Shown here piece after piece: positions 45,601 to 57,569 of a stretch of DNA of 64,000 nucleotides (the stretch's first letter is position 1; each line of letters starts with the position of its first letter). The stretch comes from Lepidurus packardi. Lineage: Eukaryota > Arthropoda > Branchiopoda > Notostraca > Triopsidae. The translations under genes and the position numbers were made by a program. The stretch lies in contig JAKZAN010000004.1 of NCBI GenBank assembly GCA_023053545.1, forward strand, positions 1,178,001 to 1,242,000. Direction: 5' to 3'. The notes under the pieces are model-generated. The model was not told the origin of the DNA, did no database searches, and saw nothing but the letters and a program-made list of their open reading frames with translations.

Positions 45601-46176
45601 TTTCCGTGACAGTAGCTCGGTATGTCTTCCCATCGATCACCCTAATTGAAAAGACGGCCATCAACATGAAATTTTTCTGAAGAACTAAAAGGAATTTACA
45701 TGATGAACGACGAAGTGAACGCAGTTTGGGGCAGGATGACTTGAAAGAATACTTCTTGGTACCGTTTGGCTGGATTCGCAATGCGATAAGAGAATTGAGT
45801 AGTGGCATAGCGTAATTGAACTAAGGATTCCACATGTACCGAGTACAAATCAGGCTTTGCGATTGATTCCCTTGGGCTAGCACGTGCTATTCCAGCTTGC
45901 CTCTACAAAACCAAATATAGTATCCGAATCTTTTCATGGACACCAAGATTTCTAAGAAACTGTGAAATAAATTATCACTGCTTTGCGTTTTTTTGTACTT
46001 CATACGATTTCGAATCGCACATAACTACGGCTGTTAAATAAATATAACAGAAAGAAACAATTTAGGGTATTTACCGCCGAACGATCTCTTTTTTCACGCC
46101 GTAGGATCCATGCAGGATCAACCAGTGCGGCACACGCTGCACTCACGTACAAACCAACGAGTAGAACCCTCCACAT
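42666..46176 (-). CDS. ITIH-C: secreted VIT-VWA-clip protein, 11 exons, 839 aa
   Basis: Exons: 46176-46075, 45902-45700, 45641-45531, 45464-45220, 45159-44999, 44925-44725, 44565-44409, 44341-43554, 43367-43089, 43017-42839, 42759-42666. Phases join into 840 codons. Signal peptide and RREKR, VIT domain, VWA with DVSGS and TDGEATTGE, and six-cysteine clip-like C-terminus (YWGHCC) are all present. Exon 9 is only 93 codons (141 in A and B): the Pro/Thr-rich segment with the Thr run is missing, so the VWA and clip parts are joined by a shorter linker. Clearly more diverged than A and B. It lies just right of duplication unit 2. Confidence 0.85.
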
Positions 46177-46222
46177 GGTTCACCAGTCGTACTTTGAAGC
46201 AAAAGTCCAGTTGTTTCAGCCG

Positions 46223-46229
46223 TTATATA
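46223..46229 (-). promoter_or_regulatory. TATA box of ITIH-C
   Basis: TATATAA on the minus strand, 47-53 bp upstream of the ATG at 46176. Confidence 0.65.
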
Positions 46230-46546
46230 CGTTTTGGAAGTGTTCGAAGGAGTTCGATACCCCTATTTGTCGAACGTAATTGGCAAATTTAACATAGTAT
46301 TCAACGTTCAGCCCGAAGGCGTCAGAATATACCTTCGAGCTGTTTTTCTGCTCTTACTGTTTGCGTAGAGGAAAACCCTTTCTCGCATTTCGACCATGAA
46401 ATAATAGAACGTCAATGGTGTTCACATTACGATAACCCCAGATTGCGCCATCGAATGAAACCTTGTCTGACGCTTATCACCATCTGTGATCGCGGACACT
46501 CAACTCGGGGTTGAACTCTCGTCGATCCTTCTCCGATATCCTTATA

Positions 46547-46770
46547 AGTTAAGAAACTGTCTAGTAGATTACCTTACAGATACTAAACGGATAGAAGTGG
46601 TGTAAATTTTTTTCCTTTTCTTTACCAATAATAAGATCAACAGAAAATTTGTTTAAGAATAATAATAACCTTTAAAAAAAAACAGAAATATTAAATGGTC
46701 AGAAATAGTCGATAATGTGCCCGTTAGATGGCACAGTTTTGACTGAAAACAGATCAACAACAACATTCTC
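46547..46770. repeat. Dispersed repeat R1, copy 1 (about 225 bp)
   Basis: Closely matches 49708-49934. It interrupts ITIH upstream sequence, and TTCTCCGAxATCCTT-like sequence occurs on both sides (about 46532 and 46768), as expected for an insertion with target duplication. No ORF. Class unknown. Confidence 0.6.
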
Positions 46771-47153
46771 CGACATCCTTTGCTTATATTCTTTCTATAT
46801 TTCTTTTTAATTCTCAATTTTCTCATAGTTTTTTTACGGATGGATTTGTATTACGTGTTTATCAGTTCGACAGTTTATGATTTCTGTAGAAAAAATTTCT
46901 TTACACCTTTTCCAGCCCATAAAAAACAGCCCATACCGAGCTAAAGTCTAAAGTCTTCATTTCTGAATTAAAGGCTCCCGGATACCTTACCTCGGTGAAG
47001 GCGGTTAGCATGGGGAATTACGGAAGAACCTTACGTTAAATCCAACACATTTCATGAAAAAAACTTTGACAGTGAGCTTGAGGATACTAACAGCTTGTGT
47101 ACAAGCAATCCACCTTTTTTTCCAATAATTTAAATTAGTACAACATCAGCGCC

Positions 47154-47269
47154 TCCCCCCCCCCCCTTCTCGTGCAATGTAGCTTTATCTTTGCTATTTT
47201 ATAACGGGAATTGACAATACAGTTGCGGTAACAGGCGAGAGCCTACGCCAGCTATAAATTAAAAAAAAA
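47154..47269 (+). mobile_element. Short retroposon insertion with poly(A) and target duplication
   Basis: A 116 bp body ends in A10 and is flanked by the 11 bp direct repeat ACATCAGCGCC (47143-47153 and 47270-47280). This is a 5'-truncated LINE or a SINE. A run of about 13 C lies at its start. Confidence 0.65.
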
Positions 47270-47334
47270 ACATCAGCGCCATCTATGATGGTAGATTTCG
47301 AGTTATTTTCTTTAAGACAGCAGATTAAGAGAGA

Positions 47335-47560
47335 TTACAATGGATTGACAGACTATGACAGATTGACAGATTAAGACTGCAGAGAAAAGGAAAATTTGTG
47401 TCTGTGAAAAGGAAAATTTGTGTCTGTGAAAAGGAAAATTGTGTCCTACAAAAAATTGTATGACTCTTTTATTGCTATACAATTATTATTTTTTTTTTAA
47501 AAAAAAAAAAAGAAGAGAAAAAGATTGGGTTTCAGAATTTAAATTTCTGGAAAAGGCAAT
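47335..47560. repeat. Dispersed repeat R2, copy 1
   Basis: Similar to 49940-50125 (GATTGACAGATT units, GAAAAGGAAAATTTGTGTCT, then CTCTTTTATTGC). In this copy GAAAAGGAAAATTTGTGTCT is tandemly expanded to about three units. At the second locus R1 and R2 are adjacent. Confidence 0.55.
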
Positions 47561-47645
47561 TACTATGATATACCTCTTCGGTGGAGGTCAGACGTCGACT
47601 AGCAAAAGCAACCGTGATCTCTTCATAGTTTCTTATAGTAGTTCT

Positions 47646-48978
47646 CAGGCCCGTACCCAGGATTTTTTTTCGGGGGGGGTTTTAAACCGAGAACTTGAAA
47701 TCCTATTTGTTTCGTATACCATCTTAATCTATCAAGTTTTCCATATAGAATGTAGAGAGTTAGACGATAACTATATACACATAAAGTTAATTTTCAAATT
47801 CAAACTAGCGAGTTTTTTTGTCGACGTTTAGACTGTCACTGTGACGTTGGTTCCTGTTACACCTTACGGAGGTAATATCCGGTTTCTGATGCGAACCCTT
47901 ACCCCCTGTTTCTGCCGCGAAGAACACACAGGGCCTACAGAATGCTCCGTCTTCAGACGGAGAATAGGAAAGCCACGAGAAACGGCTAAGCCAGGCAATT
48001 TGAAATTTTAGGTTTCTTGGTCCCGTAACGGGGAAACGGTAAGAAAAATCAGGTACCCATGGAGATTTGAGTAAGTTAAGTTTCATAGTGGAGTCTAGCT
48101 CAGAGGAAATGCTAACAAATTTTCCTATGTCGTTTGGAAAAGCGGAAACCCGAGAAGTGGACGAGCTACCTGACGTGCAATCCTGCTTTTTTACTTCTTC
48201 AGAAGTATTTGCTAGCAAAGTCTCTATGGACACGAAAGAAATAGGTGAAACACTAATATTATTCTCTGCGGGCAGCAGAGAAGTACCTGGTTACGATCCA
48301 TTGGAATCGCCTGTGGCCTCTTGCTGGGTAGCTGCCAAGTCCTCTCGAGTAGTTGAACACCCAGGTCCAGGTGTTACAGAATTTTCCACCTTTACTGCCT
48401 TAGGTAGGAAGTAAGATTTGATGTCTACTTTGCGCTTCATAACTCAACCTGTGAAATGATCACAGACCTAAACTGAGGTAACGAATCGAGAAACTAGCGA
48501 ATACGACCTAACACGCTAAGCTTGTTGTCTGGGAAGTCTCTGATATGAAACTGAGCTAGCTTGACTTCGACCACGTTTAAAAACTCCTGTGTTTTCCTTT
48601 CCACTCCTTTCTGCAAGACAGGAAGGGGATAACACGGGGGAAAGAAAAAGTTACAAAAATGTTACTTGTGGGGGAGAAACAGTGAAGGCCCGAAGGAACG
48701 CAACGCAAAAAGAACATATGAAGGTTTCTCCAGCTCGCCTTCCTTTGCACAGCTTTCCGGTAAGGATAGGACAAAGGGGGATACGAAAAAGTAGAAAAGT
48801 TATCGCGTTGTTCGAGCTTCAAAACAGTAAAAAAAAAACCAAAGCTCCATTCGAAATAAACTTCTCAAGTACCATATGCTAGAAAAACGTATATTTTTCA
48901 TTTGCGGAAACATTTCGGGGGGGGGGGGGGTTAAACCCCCCGAACCCCCCCCCCCCCACCCCCCTGGATACGGGCCTG
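47646..48978. mobile_element. hAT-like element of the TTF-finger (ZMYM1-like) type, non-autonomous
   Basis: Ends are inverted copies of CAGGCCCGTA(C/T)CCAGG followed by G/C runs, a form I associate with TTF-zinc-finger hAT-like transposons. It contains part of a transposase on the minus strand (47805-48233). No 8 bp target duplication is visible, and the right end abuts a retrotransposon protease fragment. Confidence 0.65.
47805..48233 (-). pseudogene. TTF-type zinc finger part of a hAT-like transposase
   Basis: About 140 codons with the TTF finger signature: FPNDIGKF, YRFPVTGPRNLKFQIAWL, and DGAFCRPCVFF with its Cys pair. The DUF4371 and catalytic/dimerisation regions that should follow are absent from the element, so it is an N-terminal fragment only. 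Confidence 0.65.
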
Positions 48979-49183
48979 CTCCCCATCATTCCAATCGAAG
49001 TAATAGGGGTCGGAAAGTTCTTCGCCCTCGTGGACACGGGAGCTTCAAGTTCGGTAATCAGACGTGGCGAGTTGGGAAGCCTACATTCGGAGATTTCTGC
49101 CGTATATCGGGCCCGCAATCGTAGGAGCAAACAATGCTGGCCTTGGCATTTTTGGACGGATGGTGTTGTCATAGATCTCTGAA
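48979..49183 (+). pseudogene. Retrotransposon aspartic protease fragment
   Basis: About 68 codons in one frame, containing a retropepsin-like active site (FFALVDTGASSSVI), end at a TGA near 49183. No neighbouring gag or RT is recognised. It is probably a gypsy-type fragment interrupted by the hAT-like element. Confidence 0.6.
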
Positions 49184-49707
49184 TAAGTTCAGAGATCTAC
49201 GATGATCTCTCAATTGCCCTGTTGCGTCGTGTAACTTAGTCCGGTACATTTACATACTCGGGTATGATTTGCCCAACCTCGGCGTTAAATTTGAAGTCCT
49301 TTATTCGAGAGGCGTCGTGTAGTTGCGATAGCTTCGGTAAGCTCGATTAAGCTTGGAATCACTTATCATTACACCATCTGTCTGGTCGAAAAGTTAGATG
49401 AGACATGCATTATCGTAGTAAAAATCGTAGTGTACAAAAGAAGATCATCTGATTACTAGCCGTAGCGCTCTTAAGAATAAGAAGCAAATATGCAAAGGTG
49501 GGTTGGTGAATGAAGAGATTTAAGCTTAAAGACACAGATATCTGTGAAAACTGTAGGAACAAGCAGACACAGTGGAACACAGGTTGCTGTATTGCTCATC
49601 ATACGGATACGACAGAGAAAATAGAGAAGAGTAGAACAGATCGGAGTAACCTTTAACATGGAAAATGTATTAGGATTAGGGAAAATTGAACCAGAACGAC
49701 AATATAA

Positions 49708-50125
49708 GTTCAGAAACTGTCTAGTAGACTACCTTTAAGATACTAAACTGATAGAAGTGGTGTAATTTTTTTTTCTTTTCTCTACCAATATTAAGATTAA
49801 TAGAAAGTTTGTTTCGGAATAATAATGACCTTTTTAAAAAAAAAAGAAAATCAGAAATATTAAATGGTCAGAAATAGTCGACAATGTGCCCGTTAGATGG
49901 CACAGTTTTGACTAAAAACAGATCAACAACAAGACAGATTACGACGGATTGACAGATTGTGACAGATTGACTGATTAAAACAGATTGACAGTTTAAGACA
50001 GCAGAGAAAAGGAAAATTTGTGTCTTCCAAAAAATTGGATGACTCTTTTATTGCCATACAATGTTTGTTTAAAAAGAAAAAGAAGAGAAAAGATTGGATT
50101 TCAGAAATTTAAATTTCTTTCAAAT
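49708..50125. repeat. Dispersed repeats R1 and R2, copy 2
   Basis: R1 (49708-49934) and R2 (49940-50125) are contiguous here. With 46547-47560 they flank about 2.1 kb that includes the protease fragment, so they could be remnants of long terminal repeats. Their ends could not be defined. Confidence 0.5.
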
Positions 50126-50885
50126 TTCCCATGAGTCCGCGTGTGGACAAAGATTTGCGGGTCCAATGTAAGGACTTCGGGTCGATTCATTTTTCTTCCT
50201 TCCGATCACGTTTCCGTATTCTCTTGATACACGATAATCACGTACTGGGCTTTATAGCATTAACCAGGTTTAAGTACTGCAACGTGGATGCTGATACTCT
50301 TTCTCTATGCTAGTCATTTCACGAATTTCACTACGAAATAAACAAAAATTACCAAAGTAAGCAAATTAGTACAGGTAATAAAAATACAAAAATTCTAGAA
50401 AAAAATTAAAATATACCATATCAAATCCCAAAAGCTATTCTAATTGAATGATTTACTTTATCGTAATGCCAGCTTTTTTCAACCCTGAAAGGCCCTTTAG
50501 CAGCGAAGCTAATCCGCCTTCACTGGCAAAATGGAGAAAACAAGGAAACTGCGTGGTACAAGCTGTTGATAAATACAATTTCTTGATTCATGGTCGCCAA
50601 GCACTTTCTTTGGTTTTCTCCTTTTTGACAGTAAGGGACGTTTAATTGAGTGACTTAATTAATCAGTTGATTTAATTGAGCTCCTTTAACCGCATGTATG
50701 TCACTCGTAAGTGTAGCTGAAGTAAAGTACGTGCTTTGTCCTTTCGTAATGTACTTAGTCCGTGTTAAAAAAACAATACAAAACCGAAAAGCTAAGCAAT
50801 TCGAAAGCTTTTAAGGACATAACCAATCAAAAAATAACTTTATTAAGCTGTAGTCCGGGATGAATGGGGGAAACGACAGATCCAA
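50126..50885. other. Intergenic with an inverted dispersed repeat
   Basis: No coding exon. About 50500-50645 is repeated in inverse orientation at about 57420-57530 (shared CTTGATTCATGGTCGCCAAG). Confidence 0.5.
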
Positions 50886-53800
50886 TCAGGGCGTGACCTC
50901 TGTGGTAGCAGGCTCTCTAACTGGCGGAAGTTCTTCGTGATCCGGTATTAGGTCCTTTACGCAGCAAAGCCCCCAATACCTTTATAAAAACAAAGAATGA
51001 ATCGGAGTCAGCTAATCAGTCAGAGTCAAACCAATTCAGCTAGAAAACTCACAGTTGTCTATCAGCACACATGCCTTGTTCCTCTACTTTTGTTAAATCG
51101 AATGAATCGATATCTCTGGCCATAAAGCCGTCGAAATTGGTCAGACAACGCCAAGGTGCAACACAAATTCCCGTTACATTAACTCCTTGGTCGTCTAGAT
51201 AGCTGCAGGCTTGGTCTGCAGTACTTAGAGGCTAGAAATACACAAGAAATTAACTTTAAATTATAAAAATTAAAGTAAAATAGAAATCTTACCCGTTTGA
51301 GACCCACGAGTAACGTGTAGATCACGCCTTCTTTAGTAAATTCGACATGAGTTAGGTTAAAACGTCCTAGGCTTAAATCCGGACGCTCCGTTACAACAGT
51401 AGTTTCGGTTTCCGTGTCGGTGTCTGTGGAAGTGGTGGTAGTTGTTGGTGGATCAACTGGTAAGGGTCTCGGAACTGCGGGGAGAGAGAGCATCGGGCGG
51501 GCAAATGCACTTCCCAGTCCTGAACCCAATCCAGAAGCTCCGCTTGCTGTACCGAATGAACCAAATCCACCACTCGGGAAGCCGCCAATGGCGCCACCGA
51601 AGCCGACGCCACTAAATGAAGCACTGAGAGGAGCAGCGAAAGGCGTACCGGTAATTCCTGGAGTAACCGGTTTAGTGTCTGCGATAGAGGTAGAGTTGGG
51701 TTTGACTACCAGCAGTGACGTCAGAGCCGTTACGAAACCGTACTAATTTTTTTTTTTAAATTAGGAAAGTTGAAATTGGCAGGAATTTTACGAGTATTTT
51801 TTACCTTGAGGGAGAGTTCGAGTGCTTTCTTCTTATAAGAAGGCTCAGTTTCATTCAACTCGGCTTTACGCAGAAGGTCCTTGATGGTCAAGTACGACCA
51901 GAATCGTTCCAGGAAATGCACAGGCGATTTGGAGGTAGAGGGAGGGGCTTCGGTGACGGGAGCCTGAGTTGTAGTACGAGTAGGACGGGGACAGTAGTAT
52001 GGCCCTAACTGTATGGCTCCTGTTGCTGGGTACGGAATGATATCTGGCCTGCATCTCCAAATAATGCTGGACAATTTAGAGTACTTTCCGGAAGCGGACA
52101 CGCCCTGCACTGTGGCTTCTGGTGAGGCCAGGGCATTGGCGTCTTTTAGTTGCCCTGCGACCACGAGTTCCCCGCCTCCGAAATACGTGGCGAGTGCGGG
52201 CGACGTAACGTTCGAGACTGTACCGTTCGCGTACTTGAATTCTACGTCGGTCAAGGCCGGAGAGGCGATATCTCGGAAAAACTCCCCGAGTTGGAGAGCA
52301 GCGTCCGCGTCTTCGTAGATGCGGCGCGCGAAGCCTTTGTTTTGCAGGGAAAGTTTTTTCAACAGCTCGAAATCCGCTCCTTTGCCAAAGCCCAGCGAGA
52401 AGAGCGACACCAAGCGATCCGAGTCTTCTTTGCGGATGTTGACCAGGATCTTGTCGACGTTGGTTTCGCCCGTGGTGGCTTCACCGTCGGTTAGGAAGAC
52501 GATGAGTGGCGTGACTGGTTTGGTAGGAATGGCACGGAACTTTTTCACTAGTTTGATTCCGTCTAATAAAGCTTCGTTAATGTTGGTACCTACAAAAAAA
52601 AATAAAAAAATTTAACAAAACGACCCTATTGTTAATCTTGCTTTCATTGTACTAACCTGCTGTGGCATTTAAAGCATCCACCATGGATTTGATACGTTGT
52701 TTAACGGAAGTGGAGGCAAGGTATACCAGTATTTCTGGTGCGACTTCCTTAGCTTCGGTGATAGTAGTCGTACCGGTGCTAGCATTAGTAGGAGCCTTTT
52801 TCAGATCCCAAATCTAAAGAAAAATCGTTTGATTTGTTGTACAGTGTACCATTTCTAAATTTTTTAAAGAAGTCCTTATTACTAACGGCATTAGTTATTA
52901 TACTCTAAAATGTCTAGATTAAAAAACACACAACTAAAGGAATTTTAGCGATTTGTTTTACTTACGTTGGAATAGTCGGAAAAGTCAATGACGGATATGT
53001 AGTCGGTCTCTTGGACTTGCTCCAACATCAGATGCATGGCTTCTTTGGTTTGCTGCAGTTTTTTACCGTACATGGAACCACTGATGTCCAAGATGAAAAC
53101 CACATGTTTGGGTAAAGGCGTTTCGACTTTCGGTGCAAAGAAATGCACGAAGAAGCCATCAATCACCTGTTGAATTGAAATATTGTTATGTTCATGAGAA
53201 GTTTAGAAAACCAAATGGATTTAGGAGAAGTAAATTATAGACTTACGTGGACTACACCACCAGACTCATCACTGGTGTTAAGCTTATACTGAACAATGAA
53301 CTTGCGCAGACCGTCGCTTGAAACTTTTGACTGTTGCTCGGGGGTTGGACGGTAGTCAATCTGGACGTTGTTTGCTGAGACAGTTTTGATTGTTGCAATA
53401 TCCTCAGCTGTTAAATGAAAAGATAATAATAGAAGATTTTTCTTTAAATGTAAACCTTACGTATATCAAAAAGCTCGTGGTCGTTGGTACGGAGTTCCTT
53501 AACTCGAATACCAGTCGCCGGTGGCGTTTCCAGGATGTTAACACGGACGCTTACGTCTTTGACGATTTGCTTGAACTGAAGGTTGATGGCCAGCTCGTAT
53601 TGAGATGCACGTCTCGGCAGCAATTCTTCGTAAGTTAAGTTGAAGGTGGCTTTGCTACCCGATTCCAAGTTGACTGATACCTCGAATTTGTTCGAATCTC
53701 TGGCACTGCAACGATTAAAATGCAATTCTTGTGTTAAAGAAACAAATTAAATTGATTGATCACCAAACTTTACCTTGCTGCAACTTGCGCCGCACTTTGC

Positions 53801-54449
53801 CCTGAGGCGACTGCTTCACTGTATTCCGCTTGCGCCTTTTCTTTTTCCTTGACAGTAGCTCGGTATGTCTTCCCATCGATTACCCTAATTGAAAAGACGG
53901 CCATCAATATAAAATTCTTCTTAAAAAGGTAAAGGATTTTACATAAGGAAAGACGAAATGAACGCAGTTTCGGGCAGAACGACTTGAAATAACACTTCCT
54001 GGGCTCGCGTGGCTGGATTTGCAGCGCGATAAGAGAACTGAGTAGTAGCATAGCGCAACTGAACCAGTGATTCAACATATACCGAGTACAAATGAGGGCC
54101 CGCACTCAATTCCGTTTGGCTACCACCCGTTATTCCTGCTTGTCTCTGTAAAACAAAGGCAATCCCCAAATATAGTTTCCCTCTCTTTTCATGCACACCA
54201 ACATGTCCAGAAATTTCGAAATATATAAGTAAATTAGCTTTTTGTACTACATAGAATTTTGCAAATAATTAGACATTTCGCGTATGAACTGCACATAATT
54301 ACGGTTGTTAAATATAACAAAAAACGAATAGAAGTGAAGGTATTTACCGCCAAACGATCTCTTTTTTCTCGCCGTAGGATCCATACAGGTTCAACCAGTG
54401 CGGCACACGCTGCACTCACGTACAAACCAACAAGTAGTGCCCTCCACAT
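50886..54449 (-). CDS. ITIH-D: secreted VIT-VWA-clip protein, 11 exons, 895 aa
   Basis: Exons: 54449-54348, 54145-53943, 53884-53774, 53705-53461, 53407-53247, 53166-52966, 52813-52657, 52589-51805, 51742-51293, 51231-51053, 50979-50886. Phases join into 896 codons. Signal peptide and RREKR, VIT, VWA with DISGS, a 150-codon exon 9 with a distinct linker (DTDTETET and Thr run), and six-cysteine clip-like end (YWGLCC). Exon 8 is almost identical to ITIH-A/B, whereas exons 2-3 are almost identical to ITIH-E and exon 9 matches none closely. This mosaic suggests gene conversion among array members. Confidence 0.85.
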
Positions 54450-54495
54450 CGTTCACCAATCGTACTGTGAAGTAAAACCCCAGTTGTGTCAGCCG

Positions 54496-54502
54496 TTATA
54501 TA
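54496..54502 (-). promoter_or_regulatory. TATA box of ITIH-D
   Basis: TATATAA on the minus strand, 47-53 bp upstream of the ATG at 54449. Confidence 0.65.
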
Positions 54503-54736
54503 CGTTGAGGAAGTGGTTGTAGGGCTTCGATACCTTCTTTGTCCAACGTACTTGGCACATTTAACTTAGTATTCAAGGTTAAGTTCGAAGGCGTCATAGT
54601 ACCCTCGAGCTGTTTTTCTTTCTGTTATTTGTGCGGAGGAATACCTTTGCTATTTCGACCATAATGTAGCCTAGCGTCAATGCCATTCATATTACAGTAA
54701 CCCCAGATTGCATCACCCAATAAAACCTGTCTAACG

Positions 54737-55257
54737 CTTTTTTTTGTTATTGCTCCGTCGTAGGCTTACAGCCTGTTGACGTTTCCTTTTATTGAAGCAT
54801 GGTTTAAGTAGACTCTACATTTACAAGACAGGTACACAGAAAGGGCAGAAATTGTACCTTAATTAGGTGGTAATGGACACGGGGTTAGGTTCCTTGTTGG
54901 ATTTTACTGCTTGTAAAAAAATGAACCGTGGAGGTGATTACTTTGGGATTCGTTAGTAGGGATACTGCATTGTCATTTAGTTTGTAGCAGCTGAGGACCC
55001 TAAGGAGTTTTGCTCTTTCTTTGTTTTAAAAGCTTACAGTGAAAAAGAAAGTGGTGTAAATTTTGCTGCACTAGTTCATTACAGGAGCAAAGGTTAATCC
55101 CTGTTTCTTTTTCAAACTTTTTAGGTAGAAAAGCGTGGGAAGTGTGTATTTCTTATCTGAATTAGTTCGGACATGATTGGTCCGGGAAGTTTGGTGTAGA
55201 TTATTGGTTTATAGCTTGGGTGGGCGTTTAAATCTTTGATGGGGTTTGGGGTGTGTG
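54737..55257 (-). mobile_element. 5'-truncated LINE, 3' end with poly(A)
   Basis: Inserted into the ITIH-D upstream block. Read on the minus strand it ends GGAGCAATAAC followed by A8 at the left boundary. Part of it translates as the C-terminal zinc-knuckle region of a LINE pol (LCSCNEL and HHFLFHCKLLKQR). The frame is broken. The ITIH upstream sequence resumes on the right at about 55258. Confidence 0.7.
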
Positions 55258-56629
55258 ATGCTTATATCCAAGTATAATCATGGACTTGCGACTCTGGGTT
55301 GAACTCTCGTCCATTTTTTTCTAACAACCTTTGTTTATGTTGTGTGTGATTTATTTTTTAATTTTCCATTTTCTTATAGTTTTTTATGGCTTGCTTTGTG
55401 TTACGTTTTATCAATTGAACAGTTTCCAATTTCTGTAAAAAAAATGGCTTTACACATTTTCTTATAGTTAACTATGAGTACGTTCTGCAATCCAAAAGTC
55501 GACAACTGAATGCATTTACTTTAGATAATTAGTGCTTTTATGGCTCCCATCTACCTTAGCTTATGGACGCGAGAAGAGTCACACCGATGGCACTTGTGTT
55601 TGTTATTGTTTTGCGTAAAAATGTATCAAAACAATTGCTATTCATTTTCGACGCTTGTTTTGCTTCGGGAAAGTACAAATTGTCACCACAGTTTTGTTGT
55701 AGCATCACAATTTTACAAACCAAACATTTTACAAGTCTAACCTTAATTTTACAAGTTTAACTTTCAAAACAAGATGTCTTTAAAATTCTTGTCATATCTG
55801 GAAATAACTTATGACATAAGTATTATTTTTTTAGTACCGTGTGTACAACCAATGCTTATGGAAATTTAATGGAAATTTTCTTGCCCGATATCCAAATTAT
55901 CAAGGCCCAATAGAAATTTTCCATGTATTTCCATGTATTCCATGTAGTTGAAAAATTAATTTGAGGGTTGTATGCTATTAATTTAAAATTTTGTTAAGCA
56001 TGGGAAAAATTACGCACTAGCGATCAGTATGCTTAATTTTCTGATTCACCAAGTTGTACACTGAAGTGTCAATTCGGTCATCTTACCGCGTTATATATGT
56101 GTCCAGAGGGGTCTTTTAACGGGGATTCCCTGTTCCGAACAACAATTTGTTTCACTATAATTCCCAAAGTTTAGGAGAATCGATTCTTCAAGCTATTTGG
56201 TCCTTCACTCTTTGTTGAAGAGGAAAAAACCCTAAAAAATCGAAGGATATCAAATACGGTATTCACGTCCAATCATTGCGTTAGGATTGCCCACCAAAAC
56301 CTGTTCTTTCTACCTATCTCGTTTCATCTTGAATAGCAAGGTTTAAAGCCCTGTCCAGCATCCATTCTTGTTGTACGAATTTTTAATACGTTCCTCTTGG
56401 TGCATGTATGTCACTCGAAAGTGTACCTTAAGTACGTGCTTTGTCGTTTTGTACTGTAGCACTTAGTCCACTCTATAAAAAATAAAGGATATAAGGGGAC
56501 CATACACGCGACTTTTTGCTTTAAAAGAACCAAAGCAACAGTTTGTATTGCTTCCCACGTCTTGGCAAACAAATGACTTAGAAATAAAATAACGCTTATT
56601 CAGCTATAGTCCGGTGGCCATAGATAGGT
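55258..56629. other. ITIH-type upstream and spacer sequence
   Basis: No intact exon. 55258-55500 continues the ITIH-D upstream region. 56030-56400 resembles 7570-7900, including a promoter-like segment without exon 1. Confidence 0.5.
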
Positions 56630-56850
56630 TCAGGGCGTGGCTTCCGCGGTCGCAGACTATCCAACTGGGGGCAATTCTACGTGGTTCTTTGGGCAGCAGT
56701 AGCCTACCCCCAATACCTTTATAAAAATAACAAAAAAAGGTTAAAATAATAATAGAACTTAAAAGTAAAATAAAAGCATATGGGAAGCAGTTGTCTATCA
56801 GTTCACATCTGTTGTTCCCCTTCTTTTGTTAAATCGAAAGATCCGTCATT
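56630..56850 (-). pseudogene. ITIH 3' fragment (exons 10-11, damaged)
   Basis: Exon 11 (56716-56630) has the YWG start followed by a stop and indels. Part of exon 10 (about 56850-56785) follows. Beyond it the sequence switches directly into ITIH upstream-type sequence (from about 56855). Non-functional. Confidence 0.65.
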
Positions 56851-57569
56851 GATTTCACGTTTCGACTATAACATAGCGCAACGTATGTATTATATTCATA
56901 TTAAGGTAAACCCAGATTGCGCCATCTAATAAAACCCTCTCTGACCTTTATCTCCATCTGTGATCACGGATGTTCACCTCCTGGTTAAAACCCTGCCAAT
57001 TCTTCTCTGTCAACCTCTTTTTAGTTGTCTATTTTCTCATTGTTTATTTCCTAGGTGAGGATTGCTTTTAGCTGTGGGTTGAACTCCAGTCGATTCTTCT
57101 CTGACAACTTTTGTTTAACGGTGTGTATTTTCTCGTAGTATTTTAATGGCTGGCTTTGTATTTGTATTACGTGTTCATCAGTTGGACAGTGTATGTTTTT
57201 TTTTATGTAAAAAATTACTTTACACATTTTCTTATCGTTACTATATACTGTGTAGTTAATCATTAAAATGTTTTCTAATCCAAAAGTGGACAATTGAATG
57301 CAGTTTACTTTAAACAAATAGCACTATTAAGGCACCCATCTACGTAAGCTTTCTGACGCGAAATACTCACATATGGCACTGATGTTAGTTGTCGTTTTGC
57401 GATTGCTTTGTGTAAGAAAGTAAACATTAAATGCCATTTAGTAGCAAAGCTAATCACTTTCAAAAAGGACAAAACAAGAAAGTGCTTGGCGACCATGAAT
57501 CAAGAATTGTATTTTTATCAATAGCTTGTATGCCCCCTCCATTTAATCGAATCTAATTGAATTACATAT

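Noticed and set aside
48067-48414. Plus-strand ORF of 115 codons
   Set aside because: It overlaps the TTF-finger transposase fragment on the other strand and has no recognisable domain.
48915-48965. Long G and C runs as a quadruplex or assembly error
   Set aside because: They belong to the terminal inverted repeats of the hAT-like element and match the other end at 47646-47690.
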